A stretch of 64,000 nt of DNA from positions 122,001 through 186,000 of the forward strand of contig CAUYUJ010015745.1 of NCBI GenBank assembly GCA_963575745.1, in the 5' to 3' direction. The notes under the pieces are model-generated. The model did not search any database and was not told where the DNA came from. It was given only the letters and a program-made list of their open reading frames with translations. The DNA is from Prorocentrum cordatum (Eukaryota > Sar > Dinophyceae > Prorocentrales > Prorocentraceae). The translations under genes and the position numbers were made by a program. Below, piece after piece: positions 11,621 to 22,559 of the stretch. Each line of letters starts with the position of its first letter. Positions within the stretch are counted from its first letter, which is position 1.

Positions 11621-12136
11621 TCAGGGCGGCACACTATCTGAAACATCGATGACCCCTTCCTCCTGTGGGTCATCTGGAAACGCAGCGGCTGCAGAACGCT
11701 TGAAACTCTTGCGCCCTGAAGAACCACATGGCGCACTGTCGGCGCCAGCCATTGGCTCTGGCTGCGGCACTGACGCGCCAGCACGGGTAGAGTTGCCAAC
11801 ACGTCCGAGGTCGCCAGCGGGAGCCTCATCGCCCACAGGGGAATGATCACGAGATTCGACTTGAGTATTACCCGTCTTTGGCGACTCATGGACCCACCAC
11901 CCAGACTCGTCCCTCCAGACTCCCGAGTCAGGTCCCTCGGAGCAACCACGGTCGACAGGCAAAACTGCTGCATGATCGCGGTGGCTGGCACGCACGGGCC
12001 CAGCACTGCTGCTGGTGCCAACTAGTGTCACAGTCAGCGGCAACTTTACGTCGAAAGACTCGCACCACGTCTCTGGCTTGTCGGGACACGACAGCAAAAG
12101 GTGAAGCTGGCCAGAGAGCTCGGATTTGATTGCCAT
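11621..12136 (-). CDS. Possible C-terminal coding block, unknown protein
   Basis: The frame is open from 12247 to the stop at 11621, and the first ATG is at 12136. It looks coding because of its mixed composition, a clear C-terminal acidic/Ser segment (around DDPQEEGVIDVSDSVPP) and a basic KSFKRS patch before it. On the minus strand, just upstream of the ATG, CACTTCAG is followed by GGTAAGTATT, a good 5' splice consensus. The region above 12136 may therefore be an exon and intron start rather than one continuous frame. No domain is recognised. Confidence 0.35.
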   Translation of the reverse strand: MAIKSELSGQLHLLLSCPDKPETWCESFDVKLPLTVTLVGTSSSAGPVRASHRDHAAVLPVDRGCSEGPDSGVWRDESGWWVHESPKTGNTQVESRDHSPVGDEAPAGDLGRVGNSTRAGASVPQPEPMAGADSAPCGSSGRKSFKRSAAAAFPDDPQEEGVIDVSDSVPP

Positions 12137-12229
12137 CACAGGAAAAGAACTGTACGAATACTTACCCTGAAGTGAAATCGAGGCTGGAATGATGGCGCTG
12201 ACTTGCTTCAGCCTAAATGTCCGAATACG

Positions 12230-13050
12230 GTGACCATATACCAGCAAGGGCCCTTCCTTCTGGGGGGGCCATACCTACCCTTCGGGGGTGGGGGGGGGTC
12301 ATCCTCCAATCCCCAACCACTCCCCTTCTCAGCACACCATCCCTCCTCTTTCTGCCCCCCCCCCCCCCCTTCCCCCAAAGCCCCAACGCCCCCCTCCCCC
12401 CCGTGCCCCAGGTCCCAACCACCACCCTTCCTCCCTGGGCGTGCCTTGGGCGGCACCCCTCCCCATCGCTCCACCCCTCCCCTCCCCCCTCCCCACCAGG
12501 CCCCAACCCCTCCCCGTCCCCCCTCAAGCCTCCCTTCCTCCCCTGGGCGCCCCCCTCACCCCCTCTCCCCAGGCCCCAACCTCCCCCCAGGCCCCAGCCA
12601 CTCCCCTCCCCCTCTGGCCCCCCCCTAAATCCCCCCCAAGAAGCCCCTGGAGGCCCAATCTTCAGAAATGCACCCCCTGGTGGCTCCCCTTCCCCCCAGG
12701 GCCCCAGACCCCAACCACTCCCCTTCCCGAAACCCCACAGGAAGGGCCTCTTGGGGGCCCTGGCCAACCCCCTCATGGGCTCCCATTCCCCCCATGGGCC
12801 CCCCCCAGAATGGCCAATGTTTCCGAATCCGCCCTCCCCCCCCCCCCCCCCCCCCCTCCCCAGCACCCCCCGCGTCACCCCCATGCCCCCCCCCCCCCCC
12901 CACCCCCCCCACACACCCCACCGCCCACCCCCCATGGCGGCGTGGAGGCGGGGGGGGGGGGGGGGTACTTAGCGCGCGCGGCGCAAATCCGCGGGACGCA
13001 CGGTGCGGGGGGGGGGGTGGGGGGGGGGGGGGGGGTACTTAGGGATTCCG
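12230..13050. repeat. C-rich low-complexity region with poly-C and poly-G runs
   Basis: CCCC-dominated sequence with several homopolymer runs of 12-20 bases. The polarity switches to G-runs near 12950-13035. The G-runs are candidates for quadruplex structure. Long Pro-rich or Gly-rich frames here are compositional artefacts. Positions 13050-13440 hold no recognised gene. Confidence 0.85.
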
Positions 13051-13439
13051 GCCCGGTGCGCCACGTTTTACTGCTTCTTGGCAACATATGCAACTACTAC
13101 AAAAGAGGTTGCGGGGTGCCCGCCAGACCCGGGGGAGGACCTAAAAGAGGTCGCGGGGTGCCCGCCGGATTCGTGCGACTTTCAAATCTTATCAAAAAGT
13201 TATTGGAAAGTCATTAAAATGATCGAAAAGTCATAGTCGAGCACCTCCACAAACCAGGGGCGCACCCGAAAGTCATCGTCACTACCACCCAACGACGAAG
13301 GGGGGGAACACAAAGATGTAGCAAAGAGGTCGAAGCAAGCAAGCGGTGAAACAAAAGAGATTGCAAATATGTCGAACAGATATCGAGAATCAGAAGAGGT
13401 CGCCCACTCACCCCCCTCCCCTCCCCCCCTCGCCACCAC

Positions 13440-13620
13440 CAGCTTTGCAACCTCTTGGCAACCTCTTTGCAACATCGTTGCGACCTATGTGCGACTTCTT
13501 TGCAACCTCTTTGCGACCTCTTTGCGACCTCTTTGTGACCTCGTTATAACTTCTTTTCGGCGACGCGTTGGGCCCCCCATGATCATGCGCGACCTCTTTT
13601 CGACGACTTTCCGACTAGTT
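13440..13620. repeat. GCGACCTCTTT 11-base tandem repeat
   Basis: About a dozen near-identical copies of an 11-12 base unit close to GCGACCTCTTT run through 13445-13600. A divergent trace of the same unit (CAACCTCTTTTCGACTTCTT) is visible near 30790-30815. Confidence 0.85.
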
Positions 13621-13724
13621 TTTGATGAGTGTGGGGGGACGTTTGAAGATAAAAGTTGTGGGCGCGAGTTCTGTTCGACGAATTTCCGACGTGTTTTCGA
13701 CCTGTTTGTGGTGGTATGTTGTGT

Positions 13725-14620
13725 GCGTGTTTATAGATATAGATATATATATATATATTTGTATGAATGTATATGTATACATATATAGATATATGCGTGT
13801 GTACGCATATGCATATACATATGTGTGTATTCATGCGTACGTATACATGTGCATACGTACATACCTACATACATAGGTATGTATGATGTATGCATCACCT
13901 TCCTCCTCCTCATCCTCCCCCCTCCTCTACCTCCCCCTCCTCCTCCTCCGTCTCCTCATCTACTCTACCCTACTCCTCCTCCCCCCCCTCCCCCTCTCCC
14001 TCATCGTCCTCCTCCTCCTCCCCCTCATCCCCCTCCCCATCCTCCTCATCCTCATCCTCCTCCCCTCCTTCTCCTCATCATCCTCACCCCCCCCCCCCTC
14101 CTCCAACTTATCCTCCTCCTCCTCCCCCCACCCCTTCCCCCTCCTCCTCATCATCATCTCCATCCTCTACTCTACCCTACTCTACTCTACCCCAGTCTAC
14201 TATATTTACTCCTGCTCTACTCAATTAAGCATCCTTCACTTGTACCCTGACATACGTAAATGCGTGTGCTGATCCACATGTGTGCGATTGTATATGGTTG
14301 TTTGTATGTGTATGTAATCATACACATGTGTATGTGTGTACACAGGTGTATTTAGGCATATCTGCACATGTGCGTAGACGCACGAGTATATGTAGTCGCA
14401 TACAGATGGATGCATACATTTTAACATATATATATATACAGACATGTATACCTATACATACGTATACTCATACATGCACACATATACACATTCAAGCGTA
14501 TGTGTAAATGTATATGTGGAATGCAGGCGTGTTAAACCATATGGGTGTGTACGTATATATGTAATGATATACGGATGTATGCGTAAATAAAACATCGTAT
14601 GTTAACACGTGTAATGTTGT
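13725..14620. repeat. Mixed microsatellites: (AT/GT)n, (CCT)n, (ATGT)n
   Basis: Three adjacent low-complexity blocks: TATATA/GTATGT words at 13725-13890, CCT/CTC words at 13895-14180, and alternating TATG/CATA words at 14230-14620. No gene is seen. Confidence 0.85.
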
Positions 14621-14948
14621 GTTGCATGAATTGGGACGTGAGTGTGTGCGTGTGTGCTGTAGCATAAGGTTAAACGATGTGGTGCGTGATGGTGGTTTGT
14701 TGACCGTGCACAAAGAACTGGGGCGCGAAGGTGACGCAGCAACATGTGTTCCTCTGCCTGGGAACAGCCGTGTAAGTGCAACTCAGCTCTGTAGAGCAGC
14801 AGCAACATTCTGGCACGTTGCCTTGGACCGAAGCTTGCGAGCACCATAAAACTGTTCTCCTCCTCCGCTCCCTCCCCCCTCATCCTCCTTCTCGTTCGGT
14901 CATGCGCAACATCTGTGCGTTCGGGCCGTCGTAAAAAAACAAAACATC

Positions 14949-16507
14949 TTAAGGGCAAAGCTCGGGCTCTGAATCGGATTCATCGTCGCGCTTGGGCCGC
15001 TCCGCTCGGAGCAAAGCTCGGGCCGCAGCTGAATGCTCTGCCATGAGCTTCAGCGCGTCCCTGCCCCTGCGACGATCAGCTTTGGAGAGCTGCTCGCCTA
15101 CAATGTTTGCTAGGGCCATGTGCTCTGCCTTGTACCTACAGTCGTGGGAGGCTCGCAACCACGCCATCGCAAGCCCTAGTGGCCGACCCTGTGCCGATTT
15201 GCGAGGATTTGGCAACATCCTACGCGTTAAAACACACTTACCATGTAACTTATTCGGGATACCGCACACGACCTCTATGTTCGAAGAACCTTCATACAAT
15301 GAAATCTTGCCACCGTGATACCAAACTACTGCTGCTGCGGCTCCACCACCACCACCGCCCCCACCCACTGGCAGCGGCGGCGGCGGAGGTGGCACGAAAG
15401 GGCCTGCAGCGTCGTCGCCGCCAGCGGGCGGTGCAGGCGGCTCCGGAACGTCGCCAGGATCATCAACTCCAGGATCAAGTCCAGGATCATCAAGTCCGAG
15501 TCCGCCAGGACCATCAGGTCCAGGATCAAGTCCAGGATCATCAGGTCCAGGATCATCAAGTCCAGGATCTTCAAGTCCAGGATCGGGGTCGATCGCGCCG
15601 TGCGCATCGAACCAGTCGAGGTGCTCTTGCACGTCGGGGTCGTCGACGTCGTCCTTCTGGGAGCGCTGGAGTGGAGGGCCGAGGCGAGCAGAGGGAATGG
15701 AGAGGAGGCGGAAGAGGAGGAGAAAGAGGAGAAGGAGGAGGAGGAGGAGGAGGCGGAGGAGAAGGAGGAGGAGGGGGGGGAGGAGGAGGAGGAGGGAGGA
15801 GGAGGAGGAGGAGGGAGGAGGAGGAGGGAGGAGGAGGGAGGAGGAGGAGCAGCATATGCTGTGCTGCTGCTGCTGCTGCTCCTCCTCCTCCTCCTCCTCC
15901 CCCTCCCCTTCATCCTCCTCCTCTCCTTCCTCCTCCTCCTCCTCCTCCTCCTCCTTCTCCTCCTCCTTCTCCTCCCCCCTCCCCCTCCCCCCTCCTCTCC
16001 CTCCTCCTCCTTCGGCCCTGCGTCCTCGGGCTCGCCCTCCGATGGTGGGCCGACGGGCACGTCGACGTGGTCCTCGTCGAGCTCCTGGTCCTCGCCTTCG
16101 TCGTCGTTCTCCTCCTCCACGTCCGACCCCATGTCGGCGACAGCCTCCTCGCCGCCAGCGCCCCCCTCAGCAGGGCCGTCATCCAAGGGCAAGTGGCCGG
16201 CCCCCAAACCTCCGTCGGCTTCGCCGAGCTTGGGCTTGGGGCCCCTCGGAGGGGCAGCGCGCTTCAGCATCGCACGGTACCAGTCGTCATCATCTGGGCC
16301 CCAAACGGCACGGCGTCGCGCAGGGAGAGGCCGAACTCGCTGATCGGACGGCTTGAAATGGACCAGCCGCACACCCGACCTGGAACACAGTTGGTAGAAA
16401 CTCATCGTCCACGTGAAACGGTCCAAGTCGATCTTTGCGAAGGCGTCCCACGGACGCATGCAGTCCAGGCTGGCCTGTTCGTTGAAAACAAGAGTTATGA
16501 CTTGCAT
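14949..16507 (-). CDS. Multi-copy dinoflagellate-type protein with HGxC...GRPLG C-terminus, interrupted
   Basis: The N-terminal block begins at ATG 16507 and reads in one frame to about 16010. It contains a Trp/Asp segment (WGPDDDDWYRAML) and a long acidic stretch. A purine-repeat stretch follows (15700-16015), after which coding resumes in another frame from about 15670 to the stop at 14949. The second part has a DPGLDDPG-type repeat, a Pro/Gly linker, then GGKISLY, HGKCVLTRR and GRPLGLAMAWL, and ends in a helical basic segment with tail DDESDSEPELCP. From memory, the HG-x-C...TR...GRPLG-x-x-x-AWL module is a very common C-terminus in dinoflagellate multi-copy proteins; function unknown. The frame change suggests the purine tract is in an intron, with a candidate acceptor after CCACTCCAG near 15675. 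A repeat-expansion frameshift is the alternative. Confidence 0.6.
15440..15600. repeat. 15-base in-frame coding repeat (D-P-G-L)
   Basis: About ten copies of a unit close to CCAGGATCATCAAGT encode a (D)DPGLD/DPGPD peptide repeat on the minus strand. The unit length is a multiple of three and the frame is kept, as expected under coding constraint. Confidence 0.8.
15700..16015. repeat. GGA purine tract switching to CCT tract
   Basis: On the plus strand 15700-15850 is nearly pure GGA/AGG, a short CTG run lies at 15858-15880, and 15880-16010 is nearly pure CCT. The two arms are complementary and could form a long hairpin. The tract separates the two coding blocks of the surrounding gene and is probably intronic. 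Confidence 0.85.
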
Positions 16508-16589
16508 CGTAAACTTTTACTGTGGGAACTGGCATGGTAATGAACCGTCTGGGCACTGGAATCAGCATTGGAACACTTAGAGACAAGGT

Positions 16590-18290
16590 AAGTAGGCTGA
16601 GTAGAGTAGGAGTAGAGTCGGCAAGTAGAATATATTAAGTAAGAGCCGATCAGGAGTAGACTAGGACCTTTGTATACAAAGTAGACTAGTATAGAGTAGA
16701 GTAGGGTAGGCGTCGGTAGAGCAAATGGACTCGAGTGAGTCGGTAGAGATGTAGGTTGAGTAGGAGTAGATACGCAAGTAGAGAATAGTAGAGTGTATTA
16801 CGGGAAGGAGAGTAGGTTGGGTATGTCGGTCTTCCACGCATAGTGGGTGGAGTAAAGTGGGAGTATAATAGAGAAGAGTATAATATGAGTATAGTAGAGT
16901 CGTTAGAGTAGGGACAACGTTGGAACAGAAGCAATCGAGTAGACTAGAATAGAGCAGTGGTTGACTACAAGTAGAGTGTGTACAGCAGAGTAGAGTAGAG
17001 TAGATAATAGTAAAGAAGAGCAGCGTCGGTTAAGAGTAGAGTATGTAGGCTACGAAAGCAATATTCGTGTGCAGTACAAGTAGTAGGCGTAATAGTAGAA
17101 GTAGTAGTAGTCGTAGTAGCAGTAGTATACGGAGTAATAATAGCAGTAGCACACCATCGGCAATGTCGTAGATGTGGGGTAGAGCAGTATGGATATATTT
17201 AAAATCGAGTACGAGTGCAGCCTCAGTACGGATCTGGAGGAGTAGAGTAAGATCAACAGAGCAATGTAGATGATGAGCCAAGTAGTAATACGGTGTATGT
17301 AGGTAGAGTAGCAGTAGGCCAGGAGTACAGCAGTATGGGTATGGTAGTAGCTGAACAGGGGTAGTGCAGAATGAATAAGGTAGAAGCCCAGTACGGATTG
17401 GAGTAAACTCGGGGTGGGAGAGTGAGCAGAAAATGAAAACCATGGTGGCACAGTGATGGCAGGCTTGTAATTTAGTAGGAGTAGGGTAATGGTAGGGTCG
17501 CAGTAGTAGTTGGGTGCTCGCAGAGTAGTGGTAGAGTAGGAGTAGAGTAGCATGGGTAGAGTAGGGGCACAGTACTCGTACATCAGAGCGACTGGAGTCG
17601 GAACCATGTAGACGCATAGCAGGAGTGGAGCAGGGGCCGAGCAGTTGCAGTATAGCAGGATTAGAAGCGGAGCTGGTATGATCGTACAATAGTATAATAG
17701 TAGTAGAAGGGCTGTCGGAGAGTAGCAGCAATGACAGAGAAATCTGACAGTAGTAGCAGCGCGGGGGTATAACAGTCGTATTTGAGTCGTAGTAACGTAG
17801 TGTCGGTCAGTAGTAATGTTTCCTAATACACTGAGCGTGAGCAGTAGTTTATGGTACGAGTAGACTAGGAACAGGGTGGGATTATAGTAAGACGTGCACA
17901 GCTGCGTAGAGCAGGAGCAGCGTAGTGCCTGACGAGCAGTAGGAAAGTAGAGAAGTAGTACCGCTGTTGTGGGTTATATTAGAGCTGTAGCGCAGGAGTA
18001 TAATAGGGATGCTAGAGTAGACTGGTTGTACTAGAAGAGCAGGCGCAGCAGCAGTGTGGCATCATTAATTGCAGAGTAGAAAAAAAGGCATAGTAAGAGC
18101 GGAACGGCAGTAGCACAGTAAACGTAGAGTAGGGTAGCATTAGCGCGTGCATATAGCAGCAGCAGGAATGTATGTGTAGAGCAAGACCAGTACAACTATA
18201 TTATAGCAGCGCAGGGAAATGATCAGGAGTAGGTGAGTAGCAGCACAACACAGCTAGAGTAGCATCAGGCCAGTAATGGTAGCATTAATA
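16590..18290. repeat. Degenerate AGTAG-type satellite, block 1
   Basis: 1.7 kb of variants of GTAGAGTAGAGTAG and AGTAGCAGTAG, the complement of the word at 1-575. Frames of up to 233 codons occur on the minus strand (17030-17731) but consist of Leu/Tyr/Ser/Thr runs from the repeat. Confidence 0.75.
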
Positions 18291-18329
18291 GTACGTTGAG
18301 GATGAGAAAGGTGATGCGGGGGAGGTGGC

Positions 18330-20340
18330 GGGAGCGGGTGAGCAGGACTGTATATGAGATACATATGGACGTATATGGTCGGCACAAGAAAGGTAGAGGA
18401 GTCGCGAGGGACGGTGCAATACATGTATAAGGGTTGATATGGGCTGTCTATGACATGCTTAGGGCTGATGGGGGCGGTTCAGGGCACGTGTAGGAACTGG
18501 TAAGGACGGAGTGGGACACGTATGGGACCTGATCGTGACGGTATAGGAAGTGCACGCGTGCCTGCTAGGGTGGTATAGGACATGTGCACGGACGGCCAAG
18601 GACATTGTAAGACACGTATAGGAACAGATCGGGGCGGCGCCCGTCATGCATGGGACATGGTAGTGAAGGTACGGGACATGTACAGGGACTGATTGGGACG
18701 GCGTCGGGCATGCATTGGGACTGTCAGGGGCGGTAAACGAAATGCATAAGGATTGGCAGGGGCGAAGCAGTAAGTGCCTAGGGACTGGTAAGGGCGGTGC
18801 AATTCATGTTCAGCCACCGACAGGGGCGGCATCGGACATGCATATGAACTGATAGGGGCGGTTTCTGAATCTATGAAGGGTGGTCGGGGCGCCATGGAAA
18901 GCGTGCAGGGGCTGATCGGGGCGGCATAGTACATGCAATGGAAATGGATAGGACGGTGTAGGACACGTGCAGGAGACGATAGGGGCGGTGCAGGAAGTGA
19001 ATAGGCATCGATAGGTGGTGCATAGGAAATGTATAGGGACTGGTCGCGGCTCCATCGGGAATGTCGTGGGATTGATGGGGGCGGCATCGGACATGTAGGA
19101 ACTGATCGTGGCGGTGCAATACGTCTATAATATGTGACGGGGGGCGGTGTCGGAAATACATGGGGACGCGCGGGGGCGGTATAGGCCACGTATAGGGGCC
19201 GACTGGGGTGGGATCTGAGCTGTATAAGGGGGGCTGGCATGGGCTGTACATGGCATGCACCAGCACCGATTGGATGGCATAAGGCACGCGTGGGCACTGG
19301 CATGGGCGGTTTCCAGAATGTATATGGATTGTTAGGGACGGTATCGGGTATAGTTAGGTATCGTTTGGGGCGGTGCATAACTTGCATAGGCATTGCTATG
19401 TGTGGCAGAGGGCATGCATAGGCACTGATCGGGGCGGGAAGGGCAATGCGTCGGCATTGATCGGGGCGGACTTGGACATGCACAGCGGCTGATGGGGGCA
19501 GTGAAGGAAATACATATATATATACTGTTCGAGAAGTTATAGGAACTGGTCAGGAACTGACAGGTACGGCATAGGAAGTGCGTAGGAACTGACAGGGGGG
19601 GTCAGGGAAGCCACTCGGTCTGATCGGTGCTGTATAGGACGCGCGCGGGGACGGATGAGGACGGCATAGGACGCGCGGGAACTGCGTGGGGCTGCGCAGG
19701 AATTGCGAAGGGGCTGGTCGGGATTGTATAGGACACGCATAGGGGCAGATCTGGGCAGCATAGGAAATGCGCAGGGACTGATAGAGGCGGGATAGGACGC
19801 GCACAGTGACTGGTAGGGACGGTGCAGAAGGCGCACGGGGATTGATCGGGACTGCAAAGGAAATCTATGGGGGCCCATTTTGGTCGGCATGAGAAAGATA
19901 GGGGGGCTGCGAGGGGCGGTGCAAATTCATAAGGGTTGGCACGGGTTGTATGTGACATGCCGAGGGCTGAAGGGGACGGTTGAGGGCATGTGTAGGAATT
20001 TATAAGGACGGAGTAGGACACGCATGGGGCCTGGTCGTGGCGATATAGGAAGTGGACGTGTGACTGTTAGGGGTGGTATAAGACATGCGCACGGACTGCT
20101 GGGGACATTCTAAGACACGCATTGGGGCTGATCGGGGCTGCATCCGACTTGCATGGGAAATGGCAGTGAAGGCACAGGGCATGTATAGGGACTGGTTGGG
20201 GCGATGTCGGGTTGTCTAGGGGATGATCGGGGCGGTAAGAGAAATGCACAGTGATTAACAGGGACGGCACAGGGGGTGCCTGGGGGCTGGTCGGGACGGC
20301 ACAGTACATGCTTAGCCGCAGATAGGGGCGGCATCGGAAA
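18330..20340. repeat. Degenerate 30-base satellite array
   Basis: About 2 kb of a roughly 30-31 base unit with core words GGGACTGAT, CGGGGCGG and CATAGGACATG. Copies diverge but keep phase well enough that the minus strand carries several long frames with recurring peptides such as TAPISPY and PPLSVP. These are repeat translation products, not genes. Confidence 0.8.
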
Positions 20341-20374
20341 TGTCGAAACACACAAACGCATGACGAAACAACAC

Positions 20375-20935
20375 AGCCGTTACAAATGCATGTGCGAACA
20401 TCTGGCAGTGCAACATATCTGTGCAAGCTCTCCACTGCCAGCGCACACAAGGCAGCTATCAACATCCGCGGGCAGGGCGTGCCAGGATGGTCAGCAAGGC
20501 CGACGCAGGACCAAGCGCATGCAGTCGATGCACATGTAGGTCCTAGCACTTGGCAATCCCAAACCTCTGTGCCATCTCTTCACAATAATCCCACACGTGA
20601 CAAATATAATCATCAATTGGCACGGTGTGTCGGGGGCGATGGGGGGGCGGGGCAAGCGGGGCCGAAACATAGGCAAAACAAGCGCAGTCGATACACAGGT
20701 AGGTGCTAGCATTTGGCTCCAAAATTTCTGCGTCATCTCTTCACTTCCATTGTCTGCAGTGCTGGTTTCAGCATCCATGGGCCAGGTGGGTCGGGTGGTC
20801 GACAGGGCAGATGCATGACGGGCAATACAAGCGATACGCAGGTCGGCGATGGCATCTGGCGGTCTAAAGCCCCCGCGCCATATGTTCACGACCATTGCCT
20901 GGAACGCGAGTGGAGTAGTAGGATCGTGGCCGTTG
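20375..20935. repeat. Three to four diverged copies of a 143-163 base unit
   Basis: Segments beginning near 20383, 20527, 20690 and 20833 share the order GATGCACATGTAGGT, CTAGCACTTGG, then CATCTCTTCAC. Spacing is 144, 163 and 143 bases. On the minus strand the copies read similar peptides (for example TYMCIDC against TCVSTAL), so a decayed repeat-containing gene is possible. I cannot show it. Confidence 0.5.
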
Positions 20936-20959
20936 AGATGTAGTAGATAAGGGGCAGAG

Positions 20960-21090
20960 TGCGAATAAGTGCGCGTGTGTGGGTGGGTAGGGTGTGTGTG
21001 TATGCGTGCGTGCGCGCGCGCGTGCGATGCGCGCGCGCGTGCGCGCGCGCTCGGCGAGGGGGGGGGGGGGGGGGGGGGGGGCGAACACGA
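20960..21090. repeat. (GT)n/(GC)n run followed by poly-G
   Basis: An alternating purine-pyrimidine stretch (GTGTGT, then GCGCGC) about 90 bases long is followed by a homopolymer of over 20 G near 21058-21081. This is a candidate for Z-DNA and quadruplex structure. Confidence 0.85.
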
Positions 21091-22540
21091 GTGGAGCATG
21101 TGTGGAGTGGTAGTAGTGAAGCAGGAGTAAAGAAGGAGTCGCTGTAGCAGTAGTAGTAGTAGCAATGGTCGTAGTGGCAGCAAAGTACCACCCTTGAAAT
21201 AGCCGTGGGACAGGAGCAGAGTGGCTGAGTATGGTTTAGAAGTAGTAGAGGAGTGGCTGTGCAGCAATGGATGGGGCAACGCCCTGACAGAGTAGTTCAG
21301 TAGTAGGCTGGCGTAGAGGTTTAGTTGTAGTAATAGTAGTAGTAGTAGTAGTACTGCATTTGGTGGTGGTGGTGTTAGCGGTGGTAGTAGTATTACTAGT
21401 AGTGGTAGTCGTAGTAGTAGCCGTGGTCGTAGTCGTGGTCGTGCCCGTAGTAGTAGTTGTAGCCGTAGTAGTAGCGATGGTAGTAGTAGTAATAGAATCA
21501 CCAGTACTCGTCGTAGTAGTAGTAGTGGTAGCAACAGCAGCAGCGGTAATATGAGCCAACCAGCGTTAGCAAGGTATCAGTTGAGAAATATTGCAGTAGT
21601 ACTGCATTAGTTTTGGAGAAGGGGTAGAGCCCATGTGCTAATGTAGGAGGAGTAGAGTAGAAACATTAGAGCAGTGTATGATAGGGGTAAATCGGTAGAG
21701 GCCGTAGTAGTGTAGTCCTAGAGTAAAAGTAGAGTAGGCGTACATATATGTAGAAATAGAGTGGCAGTTGATCAGGAACAGAGCAGACGTAGCACAGTAA
21801 GAGCAGTGTGGGGAAATGAGTGAACGCTGCTTGATAGAGGGGCGTCGAGAAATACTACCGTAGCGGCATAGGTGTAGCAGCCTAGCGGCAGAGTAGGAGT
21901 TGAGTAGTAGTAGAGTATAAGTAGTAGTTCGGTATTGGTAGGGTAGCAGTAGAGCTGGAGTGGCGCAGTAGGGGTGCATGAGGAGTACAGTACACGTGCA
22001 GCAGAGTTACTGAATGAGGGTGGATCAATAGGAGGAGTGGAGTAGGGGCCGAGCAGCAGCAGCAGAGCAGGATTGTAAGTAAAGTACACATTGTAGTAGA
22101 GCAGCAGCCGCGCAAAAGTAGTTTAAGCGAGGTAGCATATTAGCAGTACTGGTAGACCATCATCAAAACATATAGTATAGTAGGGGTAGAGCAGTAGCAA
22201 TGGAGCCGTAGTAGAGTAGTAACCGAGCACATTCGTACGATAGAAGTACACTAGGGTTAGAGCGGTAGTCCCAGGGTGTGAGTAAATTTGGGGTAGAGTA
22301 GTAGTACTGTACGATGGGCGCATCCGCGCAGAGCAGGAGTAGGGTAGCGCCAGCGTCGTAGTAGGGTAGTAGAGAAATAATACAGCCGCAGTGCCGTATT
22401 AGAGTGGCAGCAGCGTGGGAGTATAATCGCATTGATAGAGTAGAGTGGTTTCCATAGAAGAGCACCAGGAGCAGTAGCAGGGCAACATTCGAGCCATATT
22501 CTACACTGGCAGAGTAGGGGCAGCGCAGCAGTAGCGAACC
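21090..22540. repeat. Degenerate AGTAG/GTAGTA satellite, block 2
   Basis: Same family as 16590-18290, with purer (GTA)n sections at 21320-21550. Trp/Tyr- or Leu-rich frames on the minus strand and Val-rich frames on the plus strand are repeat products. Confidence 0.75.
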
Positions 22541-22559
22541 ACTTAGGGAACAAAGAGGG

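Noticed and set aside
12217-13217. Pro-rich and Gly-rich frames of 250-309 codons
   Set aside because: They arise from poly-C and poly-G runs and appear in all frames on both strands.
15107-16540. 477-codon plus-strand frame over the interrupted gene
   Set aside because: It is the antisense shadow of the minus-strand coding blocks and the purine-pyrimidine tract; Arg-rich in the tract and without any recognised motif.
17030-17731. 233-codon minus-strand frame in the AGTAG satellite
   Set aside because: It is composed of Leu/Tyr/Ser/Thr runs dictated by the pentamer; neighbouring frames are equally open.
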